Assembly (NCBI GenBank): GCA_020832305.1
Contig: JAFIEV010000041.1
Location: 36,626-100,625 of the forward strand
Direction of reading: 5' to 3'
DNA length: 64,000 bases
Origin: Cyclobacteriaceae bacterium
Lineage (GTDB): Bacteria; Bacteroidota; Bacteroidia; Cytophagales; Cyclobacteriaceae
Position 1 is the stretch's first letter, and every line of letters begins with the position of its first letter. Positions 45,806 to 54,777 of this stretch are shown piece after piece. A model generated the notes under the pieces. That model saw only the letters and a program-made list of their open reading frames with translations. It searched no databases and was not told the DNA's origin. The position numbers were made by a program, and so were the translations under genes.

Positions 45806-47371
45806 ATGAAACGATTCAAATATATTTTATCTACCGCATTGGCGATTATGTTTTTCACCAGTGCCTGCATCAACGACCTTGACATAGTGCCCATAGATCC
45901 GCTTCTTACCACCTCTGCTACAGTGTATGACAGTCCGGCGGCTTTTAAAGAAGGTCTTGCCAAGTTATATGGATCCTTTGCTGTAAGTGGCCAGAGAGGT
46001 CCGGCCGGTTTACCTGATATAGCAGGTATTGACGAGGGATTCAGCAATTATTTACGGCAGTATTGGAATTTACAGGAATTAAGTACTGATGAAGCTGTTG
46101 TTGCCTGGAACGACCAGACCATAAAGGATTTTAACTGGCATTCCTGGACATCTCTTGATCCTTTCATCGGCGCTATGTTTTCAAGAATTATGTACACAGT
46201 TGCCATTTCCAATGAATTTATTCGCCAGAGTGCCAATAATGAAAGCAGCGAGGTTCAATTGTATCATGAAGAAGCCAGGTTTATAAGAGCGTTAGCCTAT
46301 TATCATGGACTTGATATGTTTGGCAAAATGCCTTTTGTTACCGAAGCCAATCTTCCCGGTTCTTTTGCGCCTGAACAGATTATAAGGACCGATCTTTTCA
46401 ATTACCTTGAGCAGGAGTTGCTCGACCTGGAAAATAAATTGGGAGAACCGAAATTTATGTATGCCCGAGCCGATAAAGCGGCTGCATGGATGCTGCTTAC
46501 CAAATTATATCTTAATGCTGAAGTATATACCGGAACTGCCAAATGGTCAGAGGCTGCTATCTACGCTGAAAAGGTTATAAATGGCCCATTCAGTCTGGCG
46601 ACCAATTATCGCCAAAACTTTGTAGCCGATAACCATATCAGCCCTGAAATGATCTTCCCGATTACTTTTGATGGCTTGCGAACCCAAACGTATGGTGGAA
46701 CTACCTATTTGATCAATGCCTCTATAGGTGGTGATATGCCCGGTTCTGAATTCTTTGGTGTAACAGGCCGATGGGGTGGTCTGCGTACTACCAGTGCTTT
46801 TCTCGACAGATTTGAAGATATATCGGGCAATACAGATACCAGAGCGTTATTCTGGACACAGGGTCAAAGCCGCACCATTAATGACATTGCTGTTTTTACA
46901 GATGGTATTGCTGTTACGAAATTCAGAAACCGCAAATTGGATGGATCACCAGCTGATAATGCACATCCTGAATTTCCTTCAACTGACTTTCCGGTTTTCA
47001 GGCTTGCTGACGCTTATCTTATGTATGCCGAGGCTGTTCGCCGTGGTGGTGCAGGTAATCAGCAACTGGCTACCAATCTGATCAACCAGCTTCGTACACG
47101 TGCTATGGGTTCATCTGCCACTGCCCTTTCCTGGGGCGATATTACCCTGCAATACCTTATTGACGAAAGAGGAAGAGAATTGTATTGGGAAGGTCATCGC
47201 CGTACGGACCTAATCAGGTTTGGACTGTTCTCCGGAGGCAGTTATGTATGGGATTGGAAAGGAAATGTCAAAGAAGGAGCTGCAAGTGAACCCTTCCGTG
47301 ATTTATTCCCAATACCATCTGCAGACAGGGCCATCAACCCTAATCTGACGCAAAACCAGGGCTATAATTAA
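45806..47371 (+). CDS. susD: SusD-like starch-binding lipoprotein
   Basis: 521 residues. Lipobox in IMFFTSAC (Cys about 21). RagB/SusD signatures: NEFIRQSANNE-type helices, EARFIRALAYYHGLDMFGKM, and the C-terminal FPVFRLADAYLMYAEAV and LIDERGRELYWEGHRRTDLIRFG. The surface lid that captures malto-oligosaccharides for SusC. Located 17 bases after susC. Confidence 0.96.
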   Translation: MKRFKYILSTALAIMFFTSACINDLDIVPIDPLLTTSATVYDSPAAFKEGLAKLYGSFAVSGQRGPAGLPDIAGIDEGFSNYLRQYWNLQELSTDEAVVAWNDQTIKDFNWHSWTSLDPFIGAMFSRIMYTVAISNEFIRQSANNESSEVQLYHEEARFIRALAYYHGLDMFGKMPFVTEANLPGSFAPEQIIRTDLFNYLEQELLDLENKLGEPKFMYARADKAAAWMLLTKLYLNAEVYTGTAKWSEAAIYAEKVINGPFSLATNYRQNFVADNHISPEMIFPITFDGLRTQTYGGTTYLINASIGGDMPGSEFFGVTGRWGGLRTTSAFLDRFEDISGNTDTRALFWTQGQSRTINDIAVFTDGIAVTKFRNRKLDGSPADNAHPEFPSTDFPVFRLADAYLMYAEAVRRGGAGNQQLATNLINQLRTRAMGSSATALSWGDITLQYLIDERGRELYWEGHRRTDLIRFGLFSGGSYVWDWKGNVKEGAASEPFRDLFPIPSADRAINPNLTQNQGYN

Positions 47372-47391
47372 TCACTTAACGACAAGAAACA

Positions 47392-48774
47392 ATGAATAGG
47401 TTTAAAAATATTAAATACTTTACCTTCCTGCTCGCCATATTGGTATTGTCGGTGGCTTGCGAGGATGAAAGAGAAAGACTCGTACTGAGCTTTGATGCGG
47501 AAGATCATATTGCCCCGGCATTCCTGAGTCCGCAAACTGCCAGCCCGGTGGTAATCACTGAAGAAAATGCCGGGGAGGAATTTGAAACATTTGAATGGGA
47601 AAGGGCCAGCTTTGGCACGCCCGTTTCTGTGGATTATATTTTGCAGGTATCGAAAACCGAAGATTTTGAAGAACCATCAAGGCTTGTACTTACAGGCCAG
47701 AATTCTGCAAAAGTCAGCAAAGGAGCGCTCAACGCTGCAATTTTAGCTCAGGGTTTACCTGCTTTCGAGGAATCGACTGTCTATATGCGCGTTCTGGCGC
47801 GTATAAATGGCTTTCCAAGGGTTGAACCAGTGGTTAGCAGTGCCATAACGCGAACTGCTACTACTTTCCAGAGCAGTGAATGTGGTAATTTTTGTACAAT
47901 TGGCATCATAGGCAGCGCTTCACCCGGTGGATGGAATACAGATACCGATATGCGTCTGGCAGATCCTACAGGCGTTGATAAATTTACATGGACAGTCACT
48001 GTTTACTTATTGCAGGATGAAGTGAAATTCAGGGCCAATGACGACTGGGCTGATAACTGGGGTGCATCTGCTTTCCCATCGGGCACCGCAACGCAGGACG
48101 GACCTAACATTCCAGTACCTGAAGCAGGATGGTACCGCGTGGTATTTAACGATGAAAGTGGAGATTACAACTTCACAAAAGTCAATGTACCTGCCTATAA
48201 CCGTATTGGTATCATTGGCGATGCTACTCCCGGAGGTTGGGACAATGATACTGCACTGGAACAAGATGCCACCAACCCCAACTTGTGGATAGGCACCATT
48301 ACTTTGACCGGTGGCGATGCTAAATTCAGGGCAAATAACAGCTGGGATGTCAACTGGGGTGCTGATTCCTATCCTTCAGGATATGGAATTGGAAATGGCC
48401 CAAATATCCCTGTGCCTGCAGGAACTTTCGCAGTTCGTTTTAACAGTGCAACGGCTGAATATGCCTTTATGCCTGTCAATCGTGCAACTCCTTATAATCG
48501 CATTGGTATAATTGGAGATGCTACACCTGGAGGGTGGGGCGATGATACTGCATTAATTCGGAACCCAGCTAATCCATATAAGTGGTCAGGCTTTTTTAAC
48601 CTAACCGATGGTGAAGCCAAATTCAGAGCAGATAATAATTGGGATGTCAACTGGGGAGGCTCTACTTTCCCCACAGGAATTGGTACAGATGGTGGTCCTA
48701 ATATCCCGGTTGTTGAAGGCAGGTTTTTTGTAACATTTGACTCAGGAACTGGCGAATACCGCTTTTTAAGATAA
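47392..48774 (+). CDS. SusE/SusF-like outer-membrane lipoprotein with three tandem starch-binding modules
   Basis: 460 residues. Lipobox at VLSVAC (Cys23). Residues about 30-155 form a SusE-type N-terminal domain (LSPQTASPVVITEENAGEEF, FEWERASFG). Then three homologous modules at about 168-262, 270-361 and 369-460, each with IGIIGdAtPGGW, kFRAnnsWdvNWG and dGPNIPV. The repeated modules resemble starch-binding CBMs of SusE (two) and SusF (three). A single protein with a SusE N-domain and three CBM modules is therefore intermediate between them. Twenty bases after susD. Confidence 0.9.
   Translation: MNRFKNIKYFTFLLAILVLSVACEDERERLVLSFDAEDHIAPAFLSPQTASPVVITEENAGEEFETFEWERASFGTPVSVDYILQVSKTEDFEEPSRLVLTGQNSAKVSKGALNAAILAQGLPAFEESTVYMRVLARINGFPRVEPVVSSAITRTATTFQSSECGNFCTIGIIGSASPGGWNTDTDMRLADPTGVDKFTWTVTVYLLQDEVKFRANDDWADNWGASAFPSGTATQDGPNIPVPEAGWYRVVFNDESGDYNFTKVNVPAYNRIGIIGDATPGGWDNDTALEQDATNPNLWIGTITLTGGDAKFRANNSWDVNWGADSYPSGYGIGNGPNIPVPAGTFAVRFNSATAEYAFMPVNRATPYNRIGIIGDATPGGWGDDTALIRNPANPYKWSGFFNLTDGEAKFRADNNWDVNWGGSTFPTGIGTDGGPNIPVVEGRFFVTFDSGTGEYRFLR
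47893..48771 (+). repeat. Three tandem coding repeats (CBM-like modules)
   Basis: About 290-base units in one frame inside the SusE/F-like gene, with near-identical nucleotide blocks such as ATTGGTATCATTGGCGATGC. Modules two and three are more alike than either is to the first, suggesting a recent duplication. Confidence 0.8.
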
Positions 48775-48778
48775 CCTG

Positions 48779-48834
48779 ATTTGAAGAGGTGCTGTGGGGA
48801 GCAATCCCCCGGCACACTTCAAATTATTTTTCTT
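48779..48834 (+). terminator. Hairpin between the SusE/F-like and amylase genes (attenuator or partial terminator)
   Basis: ATTTGAAG (48779-48786) and CTTCAAAT (48817-48824) pair perfectly; inside, TGC/GCA and GGGG/CCCC continue the stem around a GCAAT loop, and the 3' arm is followed by TATTTTTCTT. It lies just after the stop codon, in an operon that continues. It could lower expression of the enzymes relative to susCDE. Confidence 0.65.
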
Positions 48835-48852
48835 ATCCTTCTATAAATAAAA

Positions 48853-51687
48853 ATGAAAAAACAATACATCATATTTAAATTTCTGGTTCTTCTGTGCTCA
48901 TCGGCCATGGCACAGAGTATTCATGTACCTTCCATTTCACCTGCTTTTTTTTCTCACGACACTGAAATAACTGTTACCTTCGATGTTACAGGCTCCCCCC
49001 TGGCCAATCTACCCAATGCATGGATTTGGGTGTGGATCCCCAGAACAGGAGCATCGTCACTGGACTCGCGATACAATATCAACCCTGCATCCAGCAATAC
49101 CACAGCTACCGATAATGCCAAATTTACCAAAAGGACTGAAGAAGGCCGCACCACTTTCAGCATCACTTTTACACCCAAAGACTTTTTTACCCAGGACATC
49201 AGCGAACACCCCAGAATCGGTATGCTTCTGAAAGGCAATGACTGGGCAAATGGCCAGACCAACGATTTTCTGGCAGATTTTTTTGTGGGTGGTTTTTCTG
49301 CCTCCCTTTTACGCCCTCTGCTAAATCCAATTTTTGTGGAGACAGATGCTCAAATTGAAATTGAAGCTGAGGCTTCTGAAACTTCTGTTTTTACCCTGTT
49401 TATCAATGATCAACAGGTTGACCAACAATCAGATATAGAAAATTATCAGTTTATACATACAGTTACAGAGTCAGAAGGACTCGTTCAGGTTAGACTTAAA
49501 GTTCAAGGACCTGAGGAGGATCAAAAGGAAGAATTTACTTTTAATTATATTCTGCGTACACCTGTGGCTGAAACACCCCGACCGTCGGGTGTTATAGAGG
49601 GCATCAATTATCACGATGAAACCGATAAAGTAACCTTGTGTCTGTTGGCGCCATTGAAGAATTCTGTATATGTGTTGGGGGAATTCAACAATTTTCAGGT
49701 ATTGCCTGACTATCTGATGCATAAAGATGGTGAATATTTCTGGCTTCAAATCAACGGACTGCAGGCCGGACAGGAATACGCGTTTCAGTATTTAGTCGAC
49801 GAAACCATACGGGTTGCCGATCCTTATGCCGATAAGATTCTAGACCCCGATGACAGGTTTATCCCTGAAAGCATTTATCCCAACTTAAAGACTTTCCCTG
49901 AGGTTGCTTTGAGCAGTGAGTGGTTCAACAATCGTCTTGCCATCATTCAAACCGGACAGCAAGCCTACAACTGGCAGGTTAATAATTTCCAAAGGCCGGC
50001 ACAGGAAGACCTGATGATCTATGAATTGCTCATCAGGGATTTTTTTGCGGAAAACGACAGAAGTTATGACCGCCTGATCGATACCCTCTCCTACCTCAAA
50101 AAGCTGGGCGTAAACGCCATAGAGCTTATGCCCATCATGGAGTTTAACGGCAATGAAAGCTGGGGCTACAATACTACTTTTATGTTTGCCCCCGATAAAG
50201 CATACGGCCCGAAAAGCCGCCTGAAAGCCTTTATCGATGCCGCGCATGCCGAAGGTATGGCCGTAATCCTCGATATAGTTCTCAACCATCACGATATACC
50301 GAATCCATATGTGTTGATGTACTTCGACGGAAATAACCCTACTGCGGAAAACCCATGGTTCAATACTACGCCTAAACACCCATTTAACGTGTTCTTTGAT
50401 ATGGACCATGAAAGCCTTTACAGCCAGCATTATGTAGATACTACTTTATATTACTGGCTGAATGAATATAAAGTCGATGGGTTTCGATTTGACCTGAGCA
50501 AGGGATTTACCCAGGTTAATTCGGGAGGGAATGTAGGATTGTGGAGTCAGTTAGATCAAAGTAGGGTTGCTTTGTTGAAAAGAATGAATGATAAAGTGCG
50601 CACCTATGATGAAACTGCCTATATCATGCTTGAGCATTTTGCCGATAATAATGAAGAGACCATCCTGGCCAATGAAAATATGATGTTATGGGGCAACCTA
50701 CATGGCAACTATAAAGAAGCTTTGCTTGGATTCCCGGCTAATAATAATGCCTCCTTTAACTGGGCATATTATAAGTCACGTAACTGGAGTAAAAATACTT
50801 TGATTACTTACATGGAAAGCCATGATGAGTCGCGACAGATGTGGGAAATGGTAAACTTTGGTAAAACAGAAGGAAGTGCCTATAATGTGAGAGATACACT
50901 CACGGCACTGGAGAGGAAAAAAATGGGTGCCGCTTTTCTTTTTACCATCCCCGGCGCTAAATTGTGGTGGCAATTTGGAGAATTGGGCTATGATTATGAT
51001 ATCAATTTCAACGGGAGGACAGGCAACAAGCCGGTGCGATGGGATTATTACAGCGATCCCGACCGTTTGAAACTGTATAAGGTTTTTGGTGAAATCATTC
51101 GGTTCAGAAACCAATATGCCGATGTATTTAATAATGCATCCTTCAATTGGAAGCCTGGAGGCGCCTTCCGGTATATCAGCCTTTCAGATAACACTGATCT
51201 TGAAATACATATAGTTGGCAATTTTGATACCCGTCGCCGTGATGAAGTACCCTTTTTTCCAAAGACTGGCATTTGGTATGACTTCTTCACCGGTATAGAA
51301 CATCAGGTAAACAGCCTGAGTGAAACCATGACCCTGAGGGCAGGTCAGTTTCATATTTTTACTGATAAAAAAATTGAAGGCGTAGAAACAGGACTCGTGC
51401 CCTGGAGGCCTGATATGGTTACTGGTTTTGAAAATATTGCGAGTATTTACCGCATGTACCCAAACCCTGCCAATCATTATCTGGAGCTGCATCTGGCGGA
51501 TGTACAAAATGAAGCCAGCTTCAGGTTGATCGATGTTTCAGGCAGGTCAATAGAAGCTACTATTTTACAGAAAAACCGGGAAGACGGAAGGTATATTCTG
51601 GACATAAGTCGACTGAAACCAGGTATTTATCAACTGGAAACAAGTCAATCAGGTGTAGTGAAAGTTAACAGATTCATAAAAAATTGA
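48853..51687 (+). CDS. GH13 alpha-amylase with type IX secretion C-terminal domain
   Basis: 944 residues. Signal peptide (FLVLLCSSAMAQ), two N-terminal beta domains (about 22-240), a CBM48-like E-set (about 247-320, VYVLGEFNNFQVL), then the GH13 barrel: DIVLNHHD (474-481), VDGFRFD with nucleophile Asp547, MLEHF with acid/base Glu594, and SHDE with Asp658. The end (about 865-944) matches the Por/T9SS sorting domain: MYPNPANHYLELHL, SGRSIEATIL, LKPGIYQLET, VKVNRFIKN. So the protein is probably exported across the outer membrane and surface-attached or released to cut starch. Confidence 0.94.
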   Translation: MKKQYIIFKFLVLLCSSAMAQSIHVPSISPAFFSHDTEITVTFDVTGSPLANLPNAWIWVWIPRTGASSLDSRYNINPASSNTTATDNAKFTKRTEEGRTTFSITFTPKDFFTQDISEHPRIGMLLKGNDWANGQTNDFLADFFVGGFSASLLRPLLNPIFVETDAQIEIEAEASETSVFTLFINDQQVDQQSDIENYQFIHTVTESEGLVQVRLKVQGPEEDQKEEFTFNYILRTPVAETPRPSGVIEGINYHDETDKVTLCLLAPLKNSVYVLGEFNNFQVLPDYLMHKDGEYFWLQINGLQAGQEYAFQYLVDETIRVADPYADKILDPDDRFIPESIYPNLKTFPEVALSSEWFNNRLAIIQTGQQAYNWQVNNFQRPAQEDLMIYELLIRDFFAENDRSYDRLIDTLSYLKKLGVNAIELMPIMEFNGNESWGYNTTFMFAPDKAYGPKSRLKAFIDAAHAEGMAVILDIVLNHHDIPNPYVLMYFDGNNPTAENPWFNTTPKHPFNVFFDMDHESLYSQHYVDTTLYYWLNEYKVDGFRFDLSKGFTQVNSGGNVGLWSQLDQSRVALLKRMNDKVRTYDETAYIMLEHFADNNEETILANENMMLWGNLHGNYKEALLGFPANNNASFNWAYYKSRNWSKNTLITYMESHDESRQMWEMVNFGKTEGSAYNVRDTLTALERKKMGAAFLFTIPGAKLWWQFGELGYDYDINFNGRTGNKPVRWDYYSDPDRLKLYKVFGEIIRFRNQYADVFNNASFNWKPGGAFRYISLSDNTDLEIHIVGNFDTRRRDEVPFFPKTGIWYDFFTGIEHQVNSLSETMTLRAGQFHIFTDKKIEGVETGLVPWRPDMVTGFENIASIYRMYPNPANHYLELHLADVQNEASFRLIDVSGRSIEATILQKNREDGRYILDISRLKPGIYQLETSQSGVVKVNRFIKN

Positions 51688-51694
51688 AAAGTAC

Positions 51695-51714
51695 AATATG
51701 ACAGTTGTCATATT
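51695..51714. promoter_or_regulatory. Palindrome upstream of fbaA, same core as at the sus operon
   Basis: AATATGACA (51695-51703), GT, TGTCATATT (51706-51714), a perfect 9-bp-arm palindrome. Its core TATGAC-N4-GTCATA matches the site at 42381-42396. A -7-like TAGATTTG lies at 51734-51741 without a -33 TTTG, so the palindrome centre is about 29 bases upstream of the -7, near -42 of the inferred start, the usual position of a class II activator. Confidence 0.6.
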
Positions 51715-51733
51715 CTTTTCGCATAGAAATAAT

Positions 51734-51741
51734 TAGATTTG
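51734..51741 (+). promoter_or_regulatory. -7 element of an internal fbaA promoter
   Basis: TAGATTTG matches TAnnTTTG. There is no -33 TTTG at the correct spacing, so activation by the upstream palindrome is plausible. The distance to the ATG is about 67 bases. Confidence 0.45.
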
Positions 51742-51808
51742 CAAATTCGTATACTATATATGAACGTAAAACACTGAAAACCAATTTGTAAATCTTAATT
51801 AAACAATT

Positions 51809-52888
51809 ATGAGTGAAGTAGCATCTAAATTCAGAGCTGGAGTATTGTATGGCGAAGAAGCCAACGAATTGCTAAAATATGCAAACGAAAACGACTTTGC
51901 TATGCCGGCAGTCAATGTTATCAGTACCAGTTCGGTAAATGCTGTACTTGAGGCCGCAAAAGTGGTTAATTCTCCTGTCATCATTCAATTCTCAAATGGC
52001 GGAGCTGCTTTTTTTGCCGGAAAAGGATTGAGTAATGCTGATCAGAAGGCAGCCATTGCAGGAGGTATCTCCGGAGCATTGCATGTACATGAAATGGCAA
52101 AGGCTTATGGCGTACCTGTTATTCTACATACCGATCACTGTGCTAAAAATCTTTTACCCTGGATCGACGGATTACTCGACGCAGGAGAAAAGTTTTTTGA
52201 AAAAAATGGTTATCCCCTGTATAGCTCACACATGCTTGACCTTTCGGAAGAGCCGCTGGAAGAAAATATTGAAATTTCAGCTAAATACCTCAAGAGAATG
52301 GCTAAAATGGGTATGACCCTTGAAATAGAACTGGGTGTAACCGGTGGTGAAGAAGATGGTGTTGACAATACCGACGTCGACAGCAGTAAATTATATACCC
52401 AACCCGAAGAAGTGGCCTATGCCTATGAAGAATTGATGAAAGTAAGTCCCAACTTTACCGTAGCAGCTGCATTTGGCAACGTACACGGTGTTTATAAGCC
52501 TGGTAATGTGAAACTTACTCCAATCATTCTTAAAAATTCTCAGGATTATATCCAAAAGAAATTCGGTACCGGCCATAATCCGGTGAATTTTGTGTTCCAC
52601 GGAGGTTCAGGATCTGAAAAAGCGCAGATCGCTGAAGCCATTAAATATGGCGCCATAAAAATGAACCTCGACACCGATATGCAGTGGGCATTTTCGACTG
52701 GCGTTAAACAATATATGGATAAGTTTGACGGCTATCTTAAGTCCCAGATCGGTAACCCTGAAGGCGATGACAAACCCAATAAGAAATACTACGATCCAAG
52801 GGTTTGGCTTAGAAAGGGCGAAGAAGTTTTCGTAGCAAGGCTTAAGGAAGCCTTTGAAGATTTGAATTGTATCAACCGGAATGCCTGA
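51809..52888 (+). CDS. fbaA: Class II fructose-bisphosphate aldolase
   Basis: 359 residues, the same length as E. coli FbaA, with the same motif positions: HTDHCAKN with Asp109 and His110 (catalytic and zinc), then IELGVTGGEEDGV (zinc Glu), NVHGVYKPGNVKL (zinc His), HGGSGS (zinc His, phosphate binding) and KMNLDTDMQW. It reversibly cleaves fructose-1,6-bisphosphate to dihydroxyacetone phosphate and glyceraldehyde-3-phosphate in the cytoplasm. Presence within a starch operon is unusual. It has its own candidate promoter and 21 bases to the next gene. Confidence 0.97.
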   Translation: MSEVASKFRAGVLYGEEANELLKYANENDFAMPAVNVISTSSVNAVLEAAKVVNSPVIIQFSNGGAAFFAGKGLSNADQKAAIAGGISGALHVHEMAKAYGVPVILHTDHCAKNLLPWIDGLLDAGEKFFEKNGYPLYSSHMLDLSEEPLEENIEISAKYLKRMAKMGMTLEIELGVTGGEEDGVDNTDVDSSKLYTQPEEVAYAYEELMKVSPNFTVAAAFGNVHGVYKPGNVKLTPIILKNSQDYIQKKFGTGHNPVNFVFHGGSGSEKAQIAEAIKYGAIKMNLDTDMQWAFSTGVKQYMDKFDGYLKSQIGNPEGDDKPNKKYYDPRVWLRKGEEVFVARLKEAFEDLNCINRNA

Positions 52889-52909
52889 TAATGCATTCTA
52901 AATGAACAT

Positions 52910-54727
52910 ATGAAGTATACGTATTTTGCATTGATAATTGCCATAATGACAAGTGCCTGCTCAACAGGTAAGGAAGAACAAAGAGATAAAAGATCGGAAG
53001 CAGTTGCTCCCGACCATCAAAAGCTGGTAGTATATCAGATTTTTACCAGGCTCTTTGGGAATAAAAACAATCAAAATGTTAAATACGGGACTTCTGAACA
53101 AAATGGCGTCGGAAAGTTTAATGATATAACTGACGACGCCATTTTATCTTTAAAAGGCCTGGGCATCACCCATATTTGGTATACAGGCATCATCGCACAT
53201 GCTGTTGTCGCCGATTTTAACGAATACGGCATCCCCCTCGATGATCCGGATGTTGTTAAAGGACGTGCAGGATCCCCATATGCTATCAAAGACTATTACG
53301 ATGTCAACCCCGACCTTGCCGTTGACATTCCCAACCGAATGGCTGAGTTTGAAGCACTCATTCAAAGAACCCATGATCAAGGCTTAAAGGTAATCATCGA
53401 TTTTGTGCCTAATCACGTTGCACGGGGCTATGCTTCGACACAAACGCCGGAAGGTCAGAAAGCCCTCGGTGAAGAAGACCAAACTCATCTGGCTTTTCAC
53501 CCAAACAACGATTTTTATTATATTCCAGGAATCTCTTTCGAAGTTCCCGGGGGCTATGAACCCATTCCCGGAGAAAATCATCCACTCAAAGATGGTAAAT
53601 TCAAAGAAAATCCCGCCAAGGCTACCGGAAATGATGTATTTACTCATCAACCTTCCGTACACGACTGGTTCGAAACCATCAAAATTAATTATGGCGTAGA
53701 CTATCAAAACAACAGGAAGAAAAATTTTGAGCCTATCCCCTCTTCCTGGCATAAAATGAAAAATATTTTGCTCTTCTGGGCAGAAAAAGGTGTGGACGGT
53801 TTCAGATGTGATATGGCTGAAATGACACCTGTAGAATTCTGGAACTGGGCAGTTAAAGAGGTAAAAGACCAATACCCCGATGTCGTATTTATCGCTGAAA
53901 TTTACAACCCGGCCGAATATGTAAACTATATTAAAACAGGTGGCTTTGACTATTTGTACGACAAGGTTCAACTTTACGATACTTTAAGAAATATTATAAG
54001 TAGAAGGGGCAGTACAGACCATATTCCCGGTGTCATGGACTTTTTTCACAATCAGAATGATATTGACGACCAGATGCTGAGATTTCTGGAAAATCACGAT
54101 GAGCAAAGAATCGCCTCTCCCGATTTTGCAGGTAATGCAGAAAAAGCGCTCCCCGCCATGCTCATCAGCGCAACCATTGGTCGTGGCCCTGTCATGGTTT
54201 ACTTCGGACAGGAAGTTGGAGAGCCAGGGGCCGGTGATGCCGGATTTAACGGAGAAGATGGCCGAACAACCATATTCGACTACTGGGGCGTGCCGGAACA
54301 TCAAAAATGGATGAATAACGGCCGATTTGATGGCGGACAACTTTCCGATGAACAAAAGCAACTGAGAAAAATTTATGCTGCCATACTTAATGTATCTGCC
54401 AGTCACCCGGTACTGGTAAACGGAGGTTTTTACGATTTGCATCAATATAATCTGCATTCTGCAAAGGGTTATAAAAATCCTGCCTGGCACAGTTACATCA
54501 GAAGCTACCAGGGAAAAAATGTGTTGGTATTTGCTGCATTTGAACCATTGCAGAGCGTACCACTCACTATAGTCCTTCCACCGGAGTTTCTTGATGGCTT
54601 ATCAGAACCAGAAATGGTAAATCTTCTCGACAATGCAGCTATTGGCATCTCTGTCGATCGTGGCCAGGGTGTCTTGCATTTTATCGATGGCGCACCACCT
54701 TTATTGGTGACAGAATTGAATCCATAA
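52910..54727 (+). CDS. GH13 alpha-amylase, lipoprotein
   Basis: 605 residues. Lipobox IMTSAC (Cys17), so probably anchored in the outer membrane. GH13 motifs: IIDFVPNHVA (162-171), GVDGFRCDMA with nucleophile Asp301, FIAEIYN with acid/base Glu330, and LENHDEQR with Asp397. A C-terminal beta domain follows (about 520-605). The subfamily cannot be set by eye; the 'RCDMAEM' form is seen in alpha-amylases of this group. Directly follows fbaA. Confidence 0.92.
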   Translation: MKYTYFALIIAIMTSACSTGKEEQRDKRSEAVAPDHQKLVVYQIFTRLFGNKNNQNVKYGTSEQNGVGKFNDITDDAILSLKGLGITHIWYTGIIAHAVVADFNEYGIPLDDPDVVKGRAGSPYAIKDYYDVNPDLAVDIPNRMAEFEALIQRTHDQGLKVIIDFVPNHVARGYASTQTPEGQKALGEEDQTHLAFHPNNDFYYIPGISFEVPGGYEPIPGENHPLKDGKFKENPAKATGNDVFTHQPSVHDWFETIKINYGVDYQNNRKKNFEPIPSSWHKMKNILLFWAEKGVDGFRCDMAEMTPVEFWNWAVKEVKDQYPDVVFIAEIYNPAEYVNYIKTGGFDYLYDKVQLYDTLRNIISRRGSTDHIPGVMDFFHNQNDIDDQMLRFLENHDEQRIASPDFAGNAEKALPAMLISATIGRGPVMVYFGQEVGEPGAGDAGFNGEDGRTTIFDYWGVPEHQKWMNNGRFDGGQLSDEQKQLRKIYAAILNVSASHPVLVNGGFYDLHQYNLHSAKGYKNPAWHSYIRSYQGKNVLVFAAFEPLQSVPLTIVLPPEFLDGLSEPEMVNLLDNAAIGISVDRGQGVLHFIDGAPPLLVTELNP

Positions 54728-54777
54728 TTCATAAAACACTGTAATTCAATGCTATATTAAATTTAATCAAATTTAAA

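Noticed and set aside
47893..48771. Tandem repeat that could suggest a non-coding array or CRISPR
   Set aside because: Units are about 290 bases, in frame, and encode homologous protein modules, so it is a coding duplication.
53384..53971. 195-codon minus-strand frame in the GH13 lipoprotein gene
   Set aside because: Antisense shadow; the sense frame contains all GH13 catalytic motifs.
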